Below are positions 27,897-38,918 of a DNA stretch of 64,000 bases, piece by piece (position 1 is the first letter of the stretch; every line of letters begins with the position of its first letter). The DNA is from CAWDDA01 sp963813345. GTDB lineage: Bacteria; Acidobacteriota; Blastocatellia; RBC074. A program made the translations under genes and the position numbers. The stretch spans positions 1-64,000 of the forward strand of contig CAWEYR010000008.1 of assembly GCA_963813345.1 (NCBI GenBank), written 5' to 3'. The notes under the pieces were generated by a model. It searched no databases. It was not told the origin of the DNA and saw nothing but the letters and a program-made list of their open reading frames with translations.

Positions 27897-28107
27897 ATGG
27901 GACAAGACCAGCAAGGCAAGGAAAAAAGGCAAAAAGCCCCGAGGGAAGAAGGAACGTGAGAATGTGAAGAAGAAACCACCTTCAAGCTCCGCAGTTGCAC
28001 GCGAAACAGATGTTGCAGATGAGGAAAGCAGAAAGACATCAAAGGACGAAGTTATCGCGCCGGATGGTTTTCCTTATACGAAGAAGGAGGAGCCACCGCT
28101 CTTCTAG
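27897..28107 (+). CDS. Small Lys-rich protein (one apparent frameshift)
   Basis: An ATG at 27897 opens MGQDQQGKEKRQKAP and is lost within an A/C/G-run; the next frame reads KKERENVKKKPPSSSAVARE and continues to FPYTKKEEPPLF with a stop at 28107. The total of 211 bases is one more than a multiple of three, so a single indel joins the two into a 70-residue basic, hydrophilic protein. Such proteins occur in stress-gene blocks and may be disordered or nucleic-acid binding; this is inference. Confidence 0.45.
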
Positions 28108-28124
28108 GCAGCAACCAGTGCATG

Positions 28125-28166
28125 GCGCCACGCGCCGGTCTGGAGACCGGCGCTCCCAGGGCGCCG
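28125..28166. repeat. GCGCCGGTCTGGAGACCGGC palindrome
   Basis: GCGCCGGTCT/AGACCGGCGCTCCC hairpin with flanking GGCGCC boxes (GGCGCCACGCGCC and AGGGCGCCGG). It is a variant of the GGGAGCGCC family at 25.8, 31.6 and 45.5 kb and separates convergent small genes. Confidence 0.8.
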
Positions 28167-28170
28167 GCTT

Positions 28171-28404
28171 CTAAACGTTATCTCGTGCTTCCGTGACGCC
28201 TGACTGGCGCGCGCAGTTGGCACAGCAGTAGAAAATTCCGCTGGCTTCGATCCCGTGGCCGATGATTCGACATCCACAGTGCGCGCAGACAGGCGCCATC
28301 TTCTGAATGGCGCATTCAAAACTGTCGAAGACGTTACTTGAGCCATCTCTGACTACTTCGAACGAATGGCTGTATTCATTGCCGCATTGCACACATTTTC
28401 CCAT
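28171..28404 (-). CDS. Zinc-ribbon / metallothionein-like small protein
   Basis: 77 residues after GAGAGGAGAATCG. Ten cysteines and several histidines: MGKCVQCGNEYSHSF, FDSFECAIQKMAPVCAHCGC and FYCCANCARQSG. The conserved FDSFECAI and HCGC..GHG motifs are known from a widespread family of small metal-binding proteins. It probably binds zinc or another soft metal. It is divergent from treY. Confidence 0.7.
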   Translation of the reverse strand: MGKCVQCGNEYSHSFEVVRDGSSNVFDSFECAIQKMAPVCAHCGCRIIGHGIEASGIFYCCANCARQSGVTEARDNV

Positions 28405-28520
28405 TTTCGATTCTCCTCTCTCGTGCAGCTATGTCGAGCAAAAGACATTCCTCACTTTGATATTGAGGTGTGGCATTAGCATTGCCTTAATGTCTGTGGA
28501 TTAATTTGTGCAGAGACGAA

Positions 28521-31519
28521 ATGCCATCCAGAAAACGAACGAACAAAGGGGACCGAGCGAGCGCCAGGTGACGAAACGAACAAAGTGCGGCCTGGTCAAA
28601 TTCCGAGAGCGACCTACCGACTTCAGTTCAACCACAGTTTTACATTCGCTGACGCCGCGAAGCTGGTGGACTACTTTGACAGCCTCGGCGTAACTGATTA
28701 TTACGCGTCACCACTTCTCGCGGCACGCCCGGGCAGCCTTGCATGGCGTACGATGTAATCGATCACTCGCGACATTAATCCCGAGCTGGGAACTCATGAG
28801 GAATTCTATCGAACTTGGGGCGCGACTTCGGAAACGCGGAATGGGATCTGGTTCTCGATGTTGTACCTAATCATACCTGCATCGCAGGAGCAATGAACGA
28901 ATGGTGGCTGGACATCCTTGAGAACGGTCCGAGCTCGCCGTATGCGATTTTTCTTCGACATCGACTGGCATCCACCAAAACAGAATCTTGACAACAAAGT
29001 CTCTGCTTCCAATGCTCGGGAATCAGTACGGACCGAGTGCTCGAGAATCGGGAGATTCAGCTTTCATATCAGCGTGGAGCCTTTTATGCGAACTATTATG
29101 AAATCAGGCTTCCGATTGCGCCTCGAACATCGATTCCGGTACTTAAAGCAATTCTCGAGGATGCCAGCTGCCCGCAGCTTGAGTGAGACTAACCACTATA
29201 GGCAGGAGCTGGAAAGCATTATCACTGCGCTCGAGCATCTCCCTCCCCGAACCGAGACCGATCCGGAAAGAGTAAAAGAGCGACAGGCGAGAAAAGGAAA
29301 TCATCAAACGACGTCTTTCGTCTCTGATCACCTCGAGCAGCGACATCCGGAAAGTCGCTCAAAAACGTTCTTCGCGATTTGAATGGTGAAAAAGACACAC
29401 CGGATTCTCTGAATCGCCTCGAGGAGTTGCTGGCCAAGCAGGCATACAGATTGTGTTACTGGCGCGTGGCATCGGATGAGATAAATTACAGACGATTTTT
29501 CGACATCAACGATCTGGCCGCAATCCGTGTTGAAGAACCGAGCGTCTTCGAGGCAGTTCACGAACTGATCTTCCAATTAATGAAAGAGGGAATAATCACA
29601 GGTCTCCGAATCGATCATATCGACGGGCTGTACGACCCGGATCGGTATTTGCTCGATCTCCAAAAAGCCTTCACAAAGGCTGTAGCCGTCAGTCGGGACG
29701 CTCAGCAGGGCCTCGGCCGAAGAGGAACGTGTTATGTCGTGGTTGAGAAGATACTCAATCGCAATGAGCAGCTACGTGAGGGATGGCAAGCGCATGGGAC
29801 AACAGGGTATGAGTTTTTGAATCTTCTCAACGGACTCTTTGTCGATACCCGCCACGAAAGCGCGTTTCGCAATATCTACCAGCGTTTCACGGGAAAAAAG
29901 GAGAGCTTCGCGGAAGATGCGTTTGAGGCGAAAAAGTTGATCTTGCGAGTTGCGATGCCGAGCGAGCTCTACATGCTCGCCCGAAGACTCGACCACATTT
30001 CAGAGCAGCATCGCGCCTCACGTGATTTTACCTTGAGAAGCCTTGAAGCAGCGTTGGCTGAAGTGATCGCCTGCTTTCCCGTATATCGAAGTTACATTCG
30101 TCCCGATCAGGGTGATCGCCCGTTCCGGTAACGCCCTCCTCTCCTTCCCGTTCCGGTAACGATTGATGACGAAGATCGGAGGCTGATCACGAACTCGATC
30201 GCCGCAGCCAAACGTCATAATCCGGCCACTGACGTGTCGCTTTTTGACTTTATCGGGTCGTTGTTGCTGCTCGAGGACCCGCCGTGTGTAACCGAAGAGC
30301 AACGGGCAGAGCGTCGCGAATTCGTCTTGCGCCTTCAACAACTCACGGGACCGGTTGCTGCCAAGGGCGTCGAAGATACGGCTTTCTATCGGCACTATCC
30401 TCTTGCGTCGCTGTGCGAGGTCGGCGGTGATCCGACACGCTTTGGTGTTTCACCGGAGTCGTTTCATACGCACAACAAAGAGAGGCTTCGCAAGTGGCCG
30501 GATACAATGCTCGCGACCTCAACTCACGACACGAAACGCAGCGAGGATACTCGCGCGCGGATCAATGTGCTCTCAGAAATCCCGTCGCGGTGGTATCGAG
30601 CTATTCGACGATGGGAGTCGTTCAATTACGAAAAGAAGGGCTTGATTTATGGGGTGCCCGCACCGGATTCCAACGAAGAATACCTGCTCTATCAGACTCT
30701 CATCGGCACATGGCCTCTGGAGACCGGCGATGGAGGGGGAAGCAACGATCCTGTATACGTAAAGCGAATACAGGAATACATGGTCAAGGCACTGCGCGAG
30801 GCAAAAGTTCATTCAAGCTGGCTCAGTCCGAATCTGCAATACGAGCAAGCGGTGAACGACTTCATCGAACGCATCCTCTCACCCGACGGTACTTTTGCAA
30901 GCGACTTCGCAGAATTTCACGAACCGATCGCACGGAGTGCGTTCGCGAACTCACTCTCGCAGACTCTCCTCAAGATTACTGTGCCCGGCGTTCCGGACTT
31001 CTACCAGGGAACTGAGCTTTGGGACTATAGCCTCGTGGATCCCGACAACAGGCGTCCTGTGGACTACGCCGAGCGCCGAAAGCTTCTTGAGTCTCTAGAG
31101 ACTTCGGATGTCAAAGCTGAAGAGCTCATGCGCAGATTCACGGGATGGCCGAATCAAGCTCTTTGTAACCAGTCGTGCTCTCGGAATTCGCAGGAACTAT
31201 CCGGAACTATTCGCCAGGGGCGATTATGTTCCCGCGCAAGTCAGAGGAGACCGTAAGCGCAACGTGATTGCGTTCGGCCGCAGGCTTGGAGGCGATGCCG
31301 TGATTGTCATCGCAACACGATTCGGTCTGAAACTGGGGGCAGCCGACTGGGGCAACACGACGATCGCAGTGGATACTGGATTTGCCGGTTGTTATCGCGA
31401 CGCCTTCACGGGGAAGGACTTCTGCAATCAGCCGGCAAGAAATGTCGTGTGAGGTGCCGATCGCCCAGGTGTGCGACCAGCTTCCGGTCGCGCTTCTTGA
31501 ACGGATTGCCGGCGTGTAG
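28521..31519 (+). CDS. treY: Malto-oligosyltrehalose synthase (many frameshifts)
   Basis: TreY isomerises the reducing-end alpha-1,4 bond of maltodextrin to alpha-1,1. The protein can be followed across all three frames: ATYRLQFNHSFTFADAAKLV, LGVTDYYASPLLAARPGS, DLVLDVVPNHTCIAG (region I), GLRIDHIDGLYDP (nucleophile), CYVVVEKILNRNEQLREGW (acid), then PVAAKGVEDTAFYRHYPL, TMLATSTHDTKRSEDTRARI, VPDFYQGTELWDYSLVDPDN and the ending LPVALLERIAGV at 31519. At least eight shifts are needed, most before 29400 and near 30130, 31150 and 31440. Start taken at the first ATG before the conserved N-terminus; it is uncertain. All catalytic motifs are intact. It pairs functionally with treZ at 35489-37393. 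Confidence 0.88.
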
Positions 31520-31537
31520 CGAGAGCTTTCAGGAGGA

Positions 31538-31648
31538 TCTCACGCGAAGCCGCGAAGACGCGAAAAAGAATAACCTGGGAGCGCCGGTCTGGAGACCGGC
31601 GCTCCCGGGTTTTGATTCTTTTTCGCGTCTTCGCGGCTTCGCGTGAGT
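31538..31648. repeat. Composite nested hairpin
   Basis: Outer arms CTCACGCGAAGCCGCGAAGA and mirror (the 22.7-kb family) enclose, in the loop, a complete GGGAGCGCCGGTCT/AGACCGGCGCTCCC palindrome (the 25.8/28.1-kb family). It fills the gap between treY and treS. Confidence 0.9.
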
Positions 31649-31669
31649 CATTCCTTTGCAACTCAATTC

Positions 31670-33294
31670 ATGGATGATCTCTGGTACAAGGATGCGATCT
31701 TCTATGAAGTCTACGTTCGCGGATTTTTCGATTCGAACGCGGATGGCATCGGAGAATCTTCCTGGCCTCACGCAGAAACTCGATTACCTGCAATGGCTTG
31801 GTGTCACCTGTCTCTGGCTGCTTCCGATGTATCCGTCGCCGCTCAGGGATGGTGGATACGACATAGCAGACTACTTTGGCATTCTTCCAGAGTACGGCAC
31901 GCTCGATGAATTTAAGACGTTACTGGGGGAGGCGCACGCTCGAGACATTCGCGTCATCACTGATCTCGTTCTGAATCACACTTCAGACCAGCATGCCTGG
32001 TTTCAGGAGGCCCGCAGCTCCCGCGTCTCGCCGAAACGCGACTGGTATGTCTGGAGCTCGGATAACAAGAAATACGAAACGGCGCGTATCATCTTCTTTG
32101 ACACTGAAAATTCCAACTGGGCGTGGGATGACCAGACATCTGAGTTCTACTGGCATCGTTTCTTCAGCCATCAGCCAGATCTCAACTACGACAACCCCGA
32201 AGTACAGAAGGCAATACTCGATGTGGTCACATTCTGGCTCGAGCTGGGAGTAGACGGGTTTCGACTCGACGCCGTTCCGTATCTTTTCGAGCGGGAGGGA
32301 ACAAGCTGCGAGAACCTGTTCGAGACTCATGCATTTCTGAAGCGCTTGCGTTCCTATGTCGACGAACGCTTATCCGGGACGCCTGCTGCTTGCTGAAGCA
32401 AATCAGTGGCCTGATGACGTAGTCGCTTACTTCGGAAATGGCGATGAATGTCACATGTGCTACCACTTTCCGATCATGCCGCGTCTCTTCATGGCGCTTC
32501 AACAGGAAGATCGCCGCCCTGTTGTTGAGATCATCGAGCACACACCAGAGATACCAGCGAGCGCTCAATGGGGGATGTTTCTGCGCAATCACGACGAGCT
32601 GACACTCGAGATGGTGACTGATGAGGAGCGCGATTACCTTTACTCTGAATATGCTAAGGATCCGCGGATGAGGCTCAACATGGGTATCCGCCGCCGTCTT
32701 GCGCCGCTGCTCGAGAACAGCCGGCGCGCCATCGAGCTTTTGAATTCGCTGCTCTTCAGTCTTCCGGGCAGCCCGTTTTTATACTATGGCGACGAGATTG
32801 CCATGGGCGACAATATCCATCTGGGTGATCGAGACGGAGTAAGAACTCCGATGCAATGGTCGCTTGATCGGAACGCTGGCTTCTCGCGCGCAGATTTCGC
32901 CGCGCTCTACTTTCCACTGATCCTGGACCCGGTATATGGATATCAATCGGTTAATGTTGAAGCGCAACTTCGGCATCCCACTTCCCTGCTTCACTGGATG
33001 AAAAAGATGATTTGGCTGCGCAAACAGCACAAGGTTTTCAGTCGAGGCACGCTTTCATTCATCAAACCTGAGAATCGCAAGATACTTGCTTTCACGCGTG
33101 ACTATGAAGATGAGACAGTACTCTGCGTTTTCAATCTCGCGCGCTCGTCTCAGCCTGTAGTCCTGGAGTTGAACCGGTATGAAGGCAGGACACCTGTCGA
33201 TCTGCAGTACCAGGTCGAGTTCCCGAGAATCTCAGCGAAACCCTACCAGCTGGCTCTGAATGAGTATGGATTCTATTGGTTTCGACTTGTTTGA
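31670..33294 (+). CDS. treS: Trehalose synthase / maltose alpha-D-glucosyltransferase, GH13 (two frameshifts)
   Basis: Starts with MDDLWYKDAIFYEVYVRGFF, the standard TreS opening. After a shift near 31745 it reads LDYLQWLGVTCLWLLPMYPS, DLVLNHTSDQHAWF (region I), GFRLDAVPYLFEREG (nucleophile Asp), then a second shift near 32375 leads into LLLAEANQWPDDVVAYFG (acid Glu) and FLRNHDELTLEMVTDEER (region IV). The C-terminus (LNEYGFYWFRLV) is complete. TreS interconverts maltose and trehalose. No maltokinase domain is fused. It lies downstream of treY on the same strand. Confidence 0.92.
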
Positions 33295-33299
33295 ATCGG

Positions 33300-33469
33300 G
33301 GAGCAGGGGTCAGGGGTCAGGGGTCGGGGATCAGGGGTCATGGGAGTTTAAGCTTTGAGATCTGTGCTCGAGTCAGTAATTAAGCTTAAGACTTCCGAAT
33401 GACAAGAAGCCACAATCTAAAGCTCTCGAACTCCTGACCCCTGACCCCTGACCCCTCCCTGCTCCCGTC
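33300..33469. repeat. Heptad-flanked long inverted repeat (GGGGTCA)n
   Basis: Four to five tandem GGGGTCA/GGGGATC heptads, then a degenerate GGAGTTTAAGCTTTGAG core, loop, GAACTCC and mirrored TGACCCC heptads. It lies exactly between convergent treS and the glycogen debranching gene. The tandem G-runs could form a G-quadruplex on one strand. Confidence 0.85.
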
Positions 33470-35496
33470 TTAACCCAGCATCGAAGCACCTCGGCGACGC
33501 TCCAGGCCTGGGAGATGCAACCTCTCGGATGATAGGACTCTTCTGCGTCGAAGATCTCGCTTATGGAGCCGATACACGCGTCATTAAGGTGCGAGTCAAA
33601 TGCCGTGAGGAACTCGCGCGCTGCCGCTTGTATCTGACGGATGCACCCGCAACCACGCATCGATGAAAGGTCCTATCAACCATGCCCAGACCGTTCCCTG
33701 ATGATATGCCGCGTCTCGCGATCGCAGGTCGCCATCATACTTCGATTTGTAATCTGGATGAGACGGAGAGAGTGTCCGCAATCCAAACGGGGTCATCAGG
33801 TCGTCGATCACCTTATTCAAAACCAACTCCCACTTGTTCTCGTCAAGAATCGGATACTTGAGCGAAATGGCGATCAACTGATTCGGACGGCAAGCCGCAT
33901 CATTGCCGTTGTCACCGTCGATAACGTCATAAAGATAGCCGCCCTCGCTGTACCAGAAGCGTTCGTTGAATGAGCGTCGAGCTCGGTCCGCATTCTCCGC
34001 GATTACGGAAGCTTGACCACCGTCTGTCTTCTTCACTCAACCAGCGCGCAAGCAATGAGAGCGCGTTGTACCAGAGCGCATTGATCTCAACGGCCTTGCC
34101 GCCACGCGGAGTGACAACCCAGTCGCCGACCTTCGCATCCATCCAGGTCAGCTGATAGCCTTCCGCTCCCTGTCGCAAGAGACCATCTTTCGGATCGACT
34201 CCGATTCCGAAATGCGTCCCCTTCAGATGCGCAGCTCACGATCTCGGTCAAAACCGGAAGCAATGACGCTTAGCGTTTCTCTATCTCCGGTCGCTTCGAG
34301 ATATCGATCGAGTGCGTGAAACATCCAAAGAGTGGCGTCCACAGTATGGTACAGGCCTTCTTTCTCACCCTCCGGGAACAAGTTCGGTATCAGTCCATCG
34401 CGCATGTGCTGCGCAAATGTCCGAAGCAGCCATCGGGCTTCGTGATAGCGTCCGGTCGTGAGACTTAATCCCTCGAAGCGAGATCATCGTGTCGCGACCC
34501 CAATCTGTGAACCAGTGATACCCGGCGATTACTGTTCGCACCTCTTCCCCGGCGGCTCGCGCACGGGCGGCTTCCTCGATACGACAGGTCGGAATGATCA
34601 TGAACTGATCAGCAGCCAGAACCAGCTCACTTCCGAGACCAGCTTGAGCTTCGGTTGAAGCGGCAGTGAAAAGGCGGGACTTGCGTTCGACATCCGCTGC
34701 CAGGGCATCCTCAGGCGACAGCGACGAGATCGTCTCCCAGGATTCTGTTGAAGCAGTGAATGTCGCGCCGAGCTCAGGACGCAGAGTCACCTTGAACTCG
34801 CCAGGACACCAGAGCACTCCCTGCGAGTCATACCCGCGCCGTGCTTCTACCCTGTAAAAATGATCCTTGAGGACGCCCTTCTCGAATGTGGCGGACGATG
34901 CATCCCCGTTCAAATGAAGACGAAGCGTCGGCGAGTCCGCGCTTCTACTTACCTCGTATTGGTCGTCGATGATGGTCACAGTATAATGATCTTTCCACGG
35001 CTCGCTGACCGAGTCCCTCGTGCGCGCGAATGGAGATTTCGGGTTGAAGCAGAAGCGTGGCGTCGGCTGTCCTCGAGAGCAATTTGTAGATTAAGTGAAC
35101 GGTGTTGTGGTGATGCGGCATGACAATCCGCTTCTCGAGCACGAGATCGTCAATCTCAAAACGCCATACCGGAAGGCCCATTTCGAGGCGAAACTCCGCC
35201 AGGTACTCTGCTCCCGGCAATGCTACATGCCCTGGCGAGGGCTCTTCCCCGCAGAGTTCTATGATCTTGCCGTTTGCCAGCTGCAGAGCCTCGCTCAGAT
35301 GATTGAGCATCATTATGCGGCCGAGCGGTGCTGGAAGGGCTGCCACCAACAACCCATGAAATCGTCGCGTCGGGAGACCCGCGATCGTGCCCGAAGCGTA
35401 GCCTCCAAGTCCATTTGTCACGAGCCATTCCTGACGCAGGAACTCGTCAGGATTCTTTCTGCCCGGCCAGACCAGCTTTCGAAGAGTTTTACTCAT
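33470..35496 (-). CDS. Glycogen debranching enzyme (amylo-alpha-1,6-glucosidase type, frameshifted)
   Basis: The N-terminal GDE domain starts RKNPDEFLRQEWLVTNGLGG and RRFHGLLVAALPAPLGRIMM; the catalytic (alpha/alpha)6 domain contains YHWFTDWGRDTMISL, GLIPNLFPEGEKEGLYHTVD, WMDAKVGDWVVTPRGGKAVE and YHQGTVWAWLIGPFIDAW. The segments lie in different frames, with breaks near 35000, 34460, 34230, 33990 and 33650. The end is uncertain: the frame carrying AWSVAEVLRCWVK runs on to 33373 through the repeat, whereas a one-base shift ends it at 33470. The gene overlaps the end of treZ by 8 bases, so both are one operon. It would trim branches to supply linear chains to TreY. Confidence 0.87.
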
Positions 35497-37393
35497 CGAC
35501 TGTCTTTTTTCCTTTTCTGAGAATCACTGAACGCCTTACAGGCTTCATTGCAATAGCCGAATGAGCCGGCAGGCGCCAGTTTTCGCGAGAATCAGGTGAA
35601 GCTGTACCAAGACCGCCATATCCGGGTGCTTCGCTTGACCAGAGCACCGACCATTGCGCCTTGAGCGGAGGAGCAAGCAATGGCTCCGGTGCCGGGTTGA
35701 TATGCGCATCCATTCCCAGGTTGACCAGGAGCAGACGGTCATCGTCATCATCCCCGAAAAATCGAAGAACGAATGCGTGCGCACCAAGAACTGCTCCGTC
35801 GACTCCACCGCACCGCTGAAGCCGGAAGGTCGGATCTTCACGCCTCAGCTTCAACAGGTCGCGGTGCAACTCATATATCGGGGCGTGCGATATTCGTTCA
35901 CTAAGGTCGAGCTTAGACCGCTCGAAAGTCTCGAGGTCGGACGGATTTTCAAGACAACGCTGGATCTCGGGCGTAGCGAGACTCCTGAACTGCTTCAAGA
36001 ACGCTTTTCGGCCGTGAGACACGAGTCTCGCCAGATCAGCGTTGTGATCTGCAAAATAGAAGAACGGGCTCGACGCACCGAACTCCTGACCCTGAAACAG
36101 CATTGGTGTTCCAGGCGCAAGGAGCAAGAGAGCCGTGATTGCCCGGTATAACCCGGGACTTGATAAAACATGGCAGCGTTCGCCACGACCGGAATTTGCA
36201 ATCTGATCGTGATTTTGAATGAAGGTGATGAAAGTAGCCGGGGCAAGTCTCAGGCCCGGAGTGCCGCGACGTTTCTTCTGCCACTTATACCACTGCCCCT
36301 GGTACAAGTAGCCGTACTTGACTGCAGAGATGAACTCCTGCGGTTGGCCGAGGTAGTCTGTATAGTACGCTTCGTTGTGTCCCGTGAGCGCGACCATCGC
36401 GCTGTGATGAAAATCATCGTTCCAGAGTGCATCCATGCCGAAACCTCCAGCATTTTTCTGGATGCACAAGTTGCACGTCCTGTGGCTCATTTTCAGCAAC
36501 AACGACGGTCGCCCGGTCGCCCGCAGTCTCACGGACACAGCGAGTAACTGCCCGAAGAATGTGGTCGTCTGAAGAGTCGTAGATGTTCTGTGTCGCATCG
36601 AGCCTCAACCCATCGAGATGAAATTCATCGATCCAATACCGCGCATTTTCGAGAACAAACTCGCGGACGGGACCCGAGTTCTCACCATCAAAATTGATTG
36701 CCTCTCCCCAGTCGGTCCTGTGTCTGCGAGTGAAGTAGTCTGCAGAGAATTCTTTAAGATAGTTACCATCCGGACCAAAATGGTTGTAGACAACGTCGAG
36801 AATCACTCCGATGTTCAATGCGTGGGCACGATCAACAAAGCGCCGGAAATCATCCGGCGTCCCATAAAGGCGAGTCGGTGCAAAGAGGTTGACTCCGTCA
36901 TAGCCCCAACCGAAGCGACCAGGAAAATCGGCGATCGGCATCACCTCGATAAGCGAGATCCCAAGCTCTGCGAGTTCAGCGAGCTCGGCCTGCGCTGACG
37001 TCCACGTGCCTTCGCGTGTGAACGTGCCGACGTGCATTTCGTACACGATCTGCGCCCGGACAGACTGACGCCGTTCCATGAACCGTCATTCCATTTGAAG
37101 TTCCGGGAATCGACTACTTCTGAAGGACCGTGAGGTCCGTCAGGTTGATAGCGGGAAGCTGGATCGGGATAGAGCTGATCTGAATTGTCGAGGCAAAAGC
37201 GATACCGTGTCCCTGCCTTCGCATCTTCCACGAGGCCGGAAAAGTATCCATCGCGTTCAGCTTTTAAGTCGTAACAGCCCGAGCCGTTTATAGCTACGGC
37301 TACTTTGCGTCTACGCGGAGCCCAGACGCGAAAATGTACACCCCCCTCCGCGACTACTTCGGCTCCGATTCTCCGGCGACGGATTCTTTCCAT
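35489..37393 (-). CDS. treZ: Malto-oligosyltrehalose trehalohydrolase, GH13 (frameshifted)
   Basis: Hydrolyses the maltooligosyl-trehalose made by TreY, releasing trehalose. An N-terminal CBM48-like domain (VHFRVWAPRRRKVAVAINGS, PDPASRYQPDGPHGPSEVVD) is followed by the GH13 barrel: VYEMHVGTFTREGTW, GWGYDGVNLFAPTRLYGTPD, LDVVYNHFGPDGNYL (I), LDGLRLDATQNIYD (II, nucleophile), VVVAENEPQD (III) and ITFIQNHDQIANSGRG (IV). Shifts near 37085 and 36460 split it into three frames. It is first in the minus-strand pair with the debranching enzyme and faces treY/treS. Confidence 0.92.
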
Positions 37394-37422
37394 CCCAAAT
37401 GCGTTTGCAAAGGGCGTTCCAC

Positions 37423-37452
37423 GGTACGTTGTACCGCCTTCAGGCGGAATCT
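37423..37452. repeat. GGTACGTTGTACC / GCCTTCAGGC hairpin unit (single copy)
   Basis: Same unit as at 10655, 30 bases upstream of the treZ start on the minus strand and 14 bases beyond the end of the acetamidase/formamidase gene. It may end transcription of the upstream gene. Confidence 0.75.
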
Positions 37453-37465
37453 TCTAACTCAGCAT

Positions 37466-38776
37466 TCACATAGCCCTAATTACGGCTTCTTCATCGGCGC
37501 AAGTATCGACTTTCGGGATCTTTGCCACGATGCTCACCTGTGTACCCACAAGATCGGCCACGTCATATCGCATCGCAAAGCCCAGGATCATCGCCGATTC
37601 GGTAGAGTTCAACTTGTAGTCGCCCTCGAGCCAGCGCGCCATTTCCGTCGTCGCCCTCTGCAACGCCTGGTCGAGAGAACCTCCGATACCGATCGCCATC
37701 AGGTATTCGCCATTCTCTGCACGTGGCGTCCCTACAGACTTTTCTGAAATGACATCAACGGTGAACTCAAACTCCATCGAAGTCTCAAGTGCGTCACCCG
37801 TCAGCTCACCATCACCTTGCGCTGCATGACCGTCACCCATAAACAGCAGTGCGCCTTCATGAAATACGGGCAGATAGACCGTCGTGCCTTCGCGAATCTG
37901 GTTGTAATCCATGTTTCCACCAAAGACTCCGGAGTCACCCGTCTGAACTACATTTCGACCAGGAGGTGCGACACCGACACATCCCATCATCGGCGCGAGA
38001 GGAATCGTCAGGGGCTTGAGCGCATCAGTGGGCTTCTCGAGGTAAGCCACGCCTTTTTCCTTATCAAGCTTCCAGCGGCTGCTGAAATCCTTTGCGCGGT
38101 TGAGATTCATCAAGTATCCGGGCCCAAGCGCATTGCCAACAATCGATTGGCCGCTTCCTGCCCAGTCGCGATTGGTTCGAACTCTTGTTATCCGTACGAC
38201 GAGCGTATCGCCAGGAACCGCACCCTCAACGAAGAAAGGGCCCGTGAGTGGATTACCGCCGCCTGATCTGCGCACCGACTTCGCATCAGTTCCGCCAGCA
38301 TCCACACTCCACGTCTTGACGGTGTCTCCCGGAAAGATTTTCAGAGGCGGAGGAATCGCATAAGAGAAAACTCGATGGAATTCTGTGGGTTCGAAGGTGT
38401 GTGTCTTCGGAGCGGCTGGGCGTGCAAGAGGTCGTCGAGCGCTCCATTTCACTTTTACTCCCGCCCATTCGCCTTCACCCTGAAGCGTGCCAGCCTGAGC
38501 CCGCCCCTTGTATGTGGCATTTATAGGCTGGCCGTTCGGCGCAAACCACTTGAGCGTAAACTCCGCCCCCGAAATTGAGCCATCCAACTTGGACCCGGCT
38601 GACGTGCCCGTGATCTTGTCGCCTGTGACGGCAAGATTCATGCGACGAGTGCGAGTCTCGTCCGGAAACTGCTCGGTGAGTATCCAATCCCCTGAGAGGG
38701 CCCCCGAGAGATCCTGACCCGTGATCGTGGTTCCTTGAACAAGAAAACAACTAAGAGCAAATAACAGTACGATCAT
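37466..38776 (-). CDS. Acetamidase/formamidase-family secreted protein
   Basis: 436 residues after GAAGGAGTTGAAGC. Signal peptide (residues 1-20), a beta-rich N-terminal domain of about 100 residues (SGDWILTEQFPDETRTRRMN, EGEWAGVKVKWSAR), then the FmdA/AmdA domain: IPPPLKIFPGDTVKTWSVDA, GPFFVEGAVPGDTLVVRITR, MMGCVGVAP, NMDYNQIREGTTVYLPV and LLFMGDGHAAQGDGELTGDA. The latter matches the metal-site region of the family. Family members hydrolyse formamide or acetamide, but secreted versions with this extra N-terminal domain have no established substrate. It is upstream of treZ but separated by a hairpin. Confidence 0.88.
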   Translation of the reverse strand: MIVLLFALSCFLVQGTTITGQDLSGALSGDWILTEQFPDETRTRRMNLAVTGDKITGTSAGSKLDGSISGAEFTLKWFAPNGQPINATYKGRAQAGTLQGEGEWAGVKVKWSARRPLARPAAPKTHTFEPTEFHRVFSYAIPPPLKIFPGDTVKTWSVDAGGTDAKSVRRSGGGNPLTGPFFVEGAVPGDTLVVRITRVRTNRDWAGSGQSIVGNALGPGYLMNLNRAKDFSSRWKLDKEKGVAYLEKPTDALKPLTIPLAPMMGCVGVAPPGRNVVQTGDSGVFGGNMDYNQIREGTTVYLPVFHEGALLFMGDGHAAQGDGELTGDALETSMEFEFTVDVISEKSVGTPRAENGEYLMAIGIGGSLDQALQRATTEMARWLEGDYKLNSTESAMILGFAMRYDVADLVGTQVSIVAKIPKVDTCADEEAVIRAM

Positions 38777-38918
38777 GCTTCAACTCCTTCAATCATGCTC
38801 GCTCCCTGTTATCTACGTTGACTCACTGAATAGTGGCAGCAGAAGATTCGATGCGCAAGGAACTGAGCCCGAGACATGTCGCTGGCGCAATCTGCGTGAC
38901 ATCTGATTGTCAGGAGCG

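Noticed and set aside
28521..31519. Programmed ribosomal frameshifting in treY and other genes
   Set aside because: There are too many shifts per gene, in both directions, at sites that share no slippery motif.
33300..33469. Heptad arrays considered as a small CRISPR
   Set aside because: The units are 7 bases, contiguous without spacers, and mirrored; no cas genes nearby.
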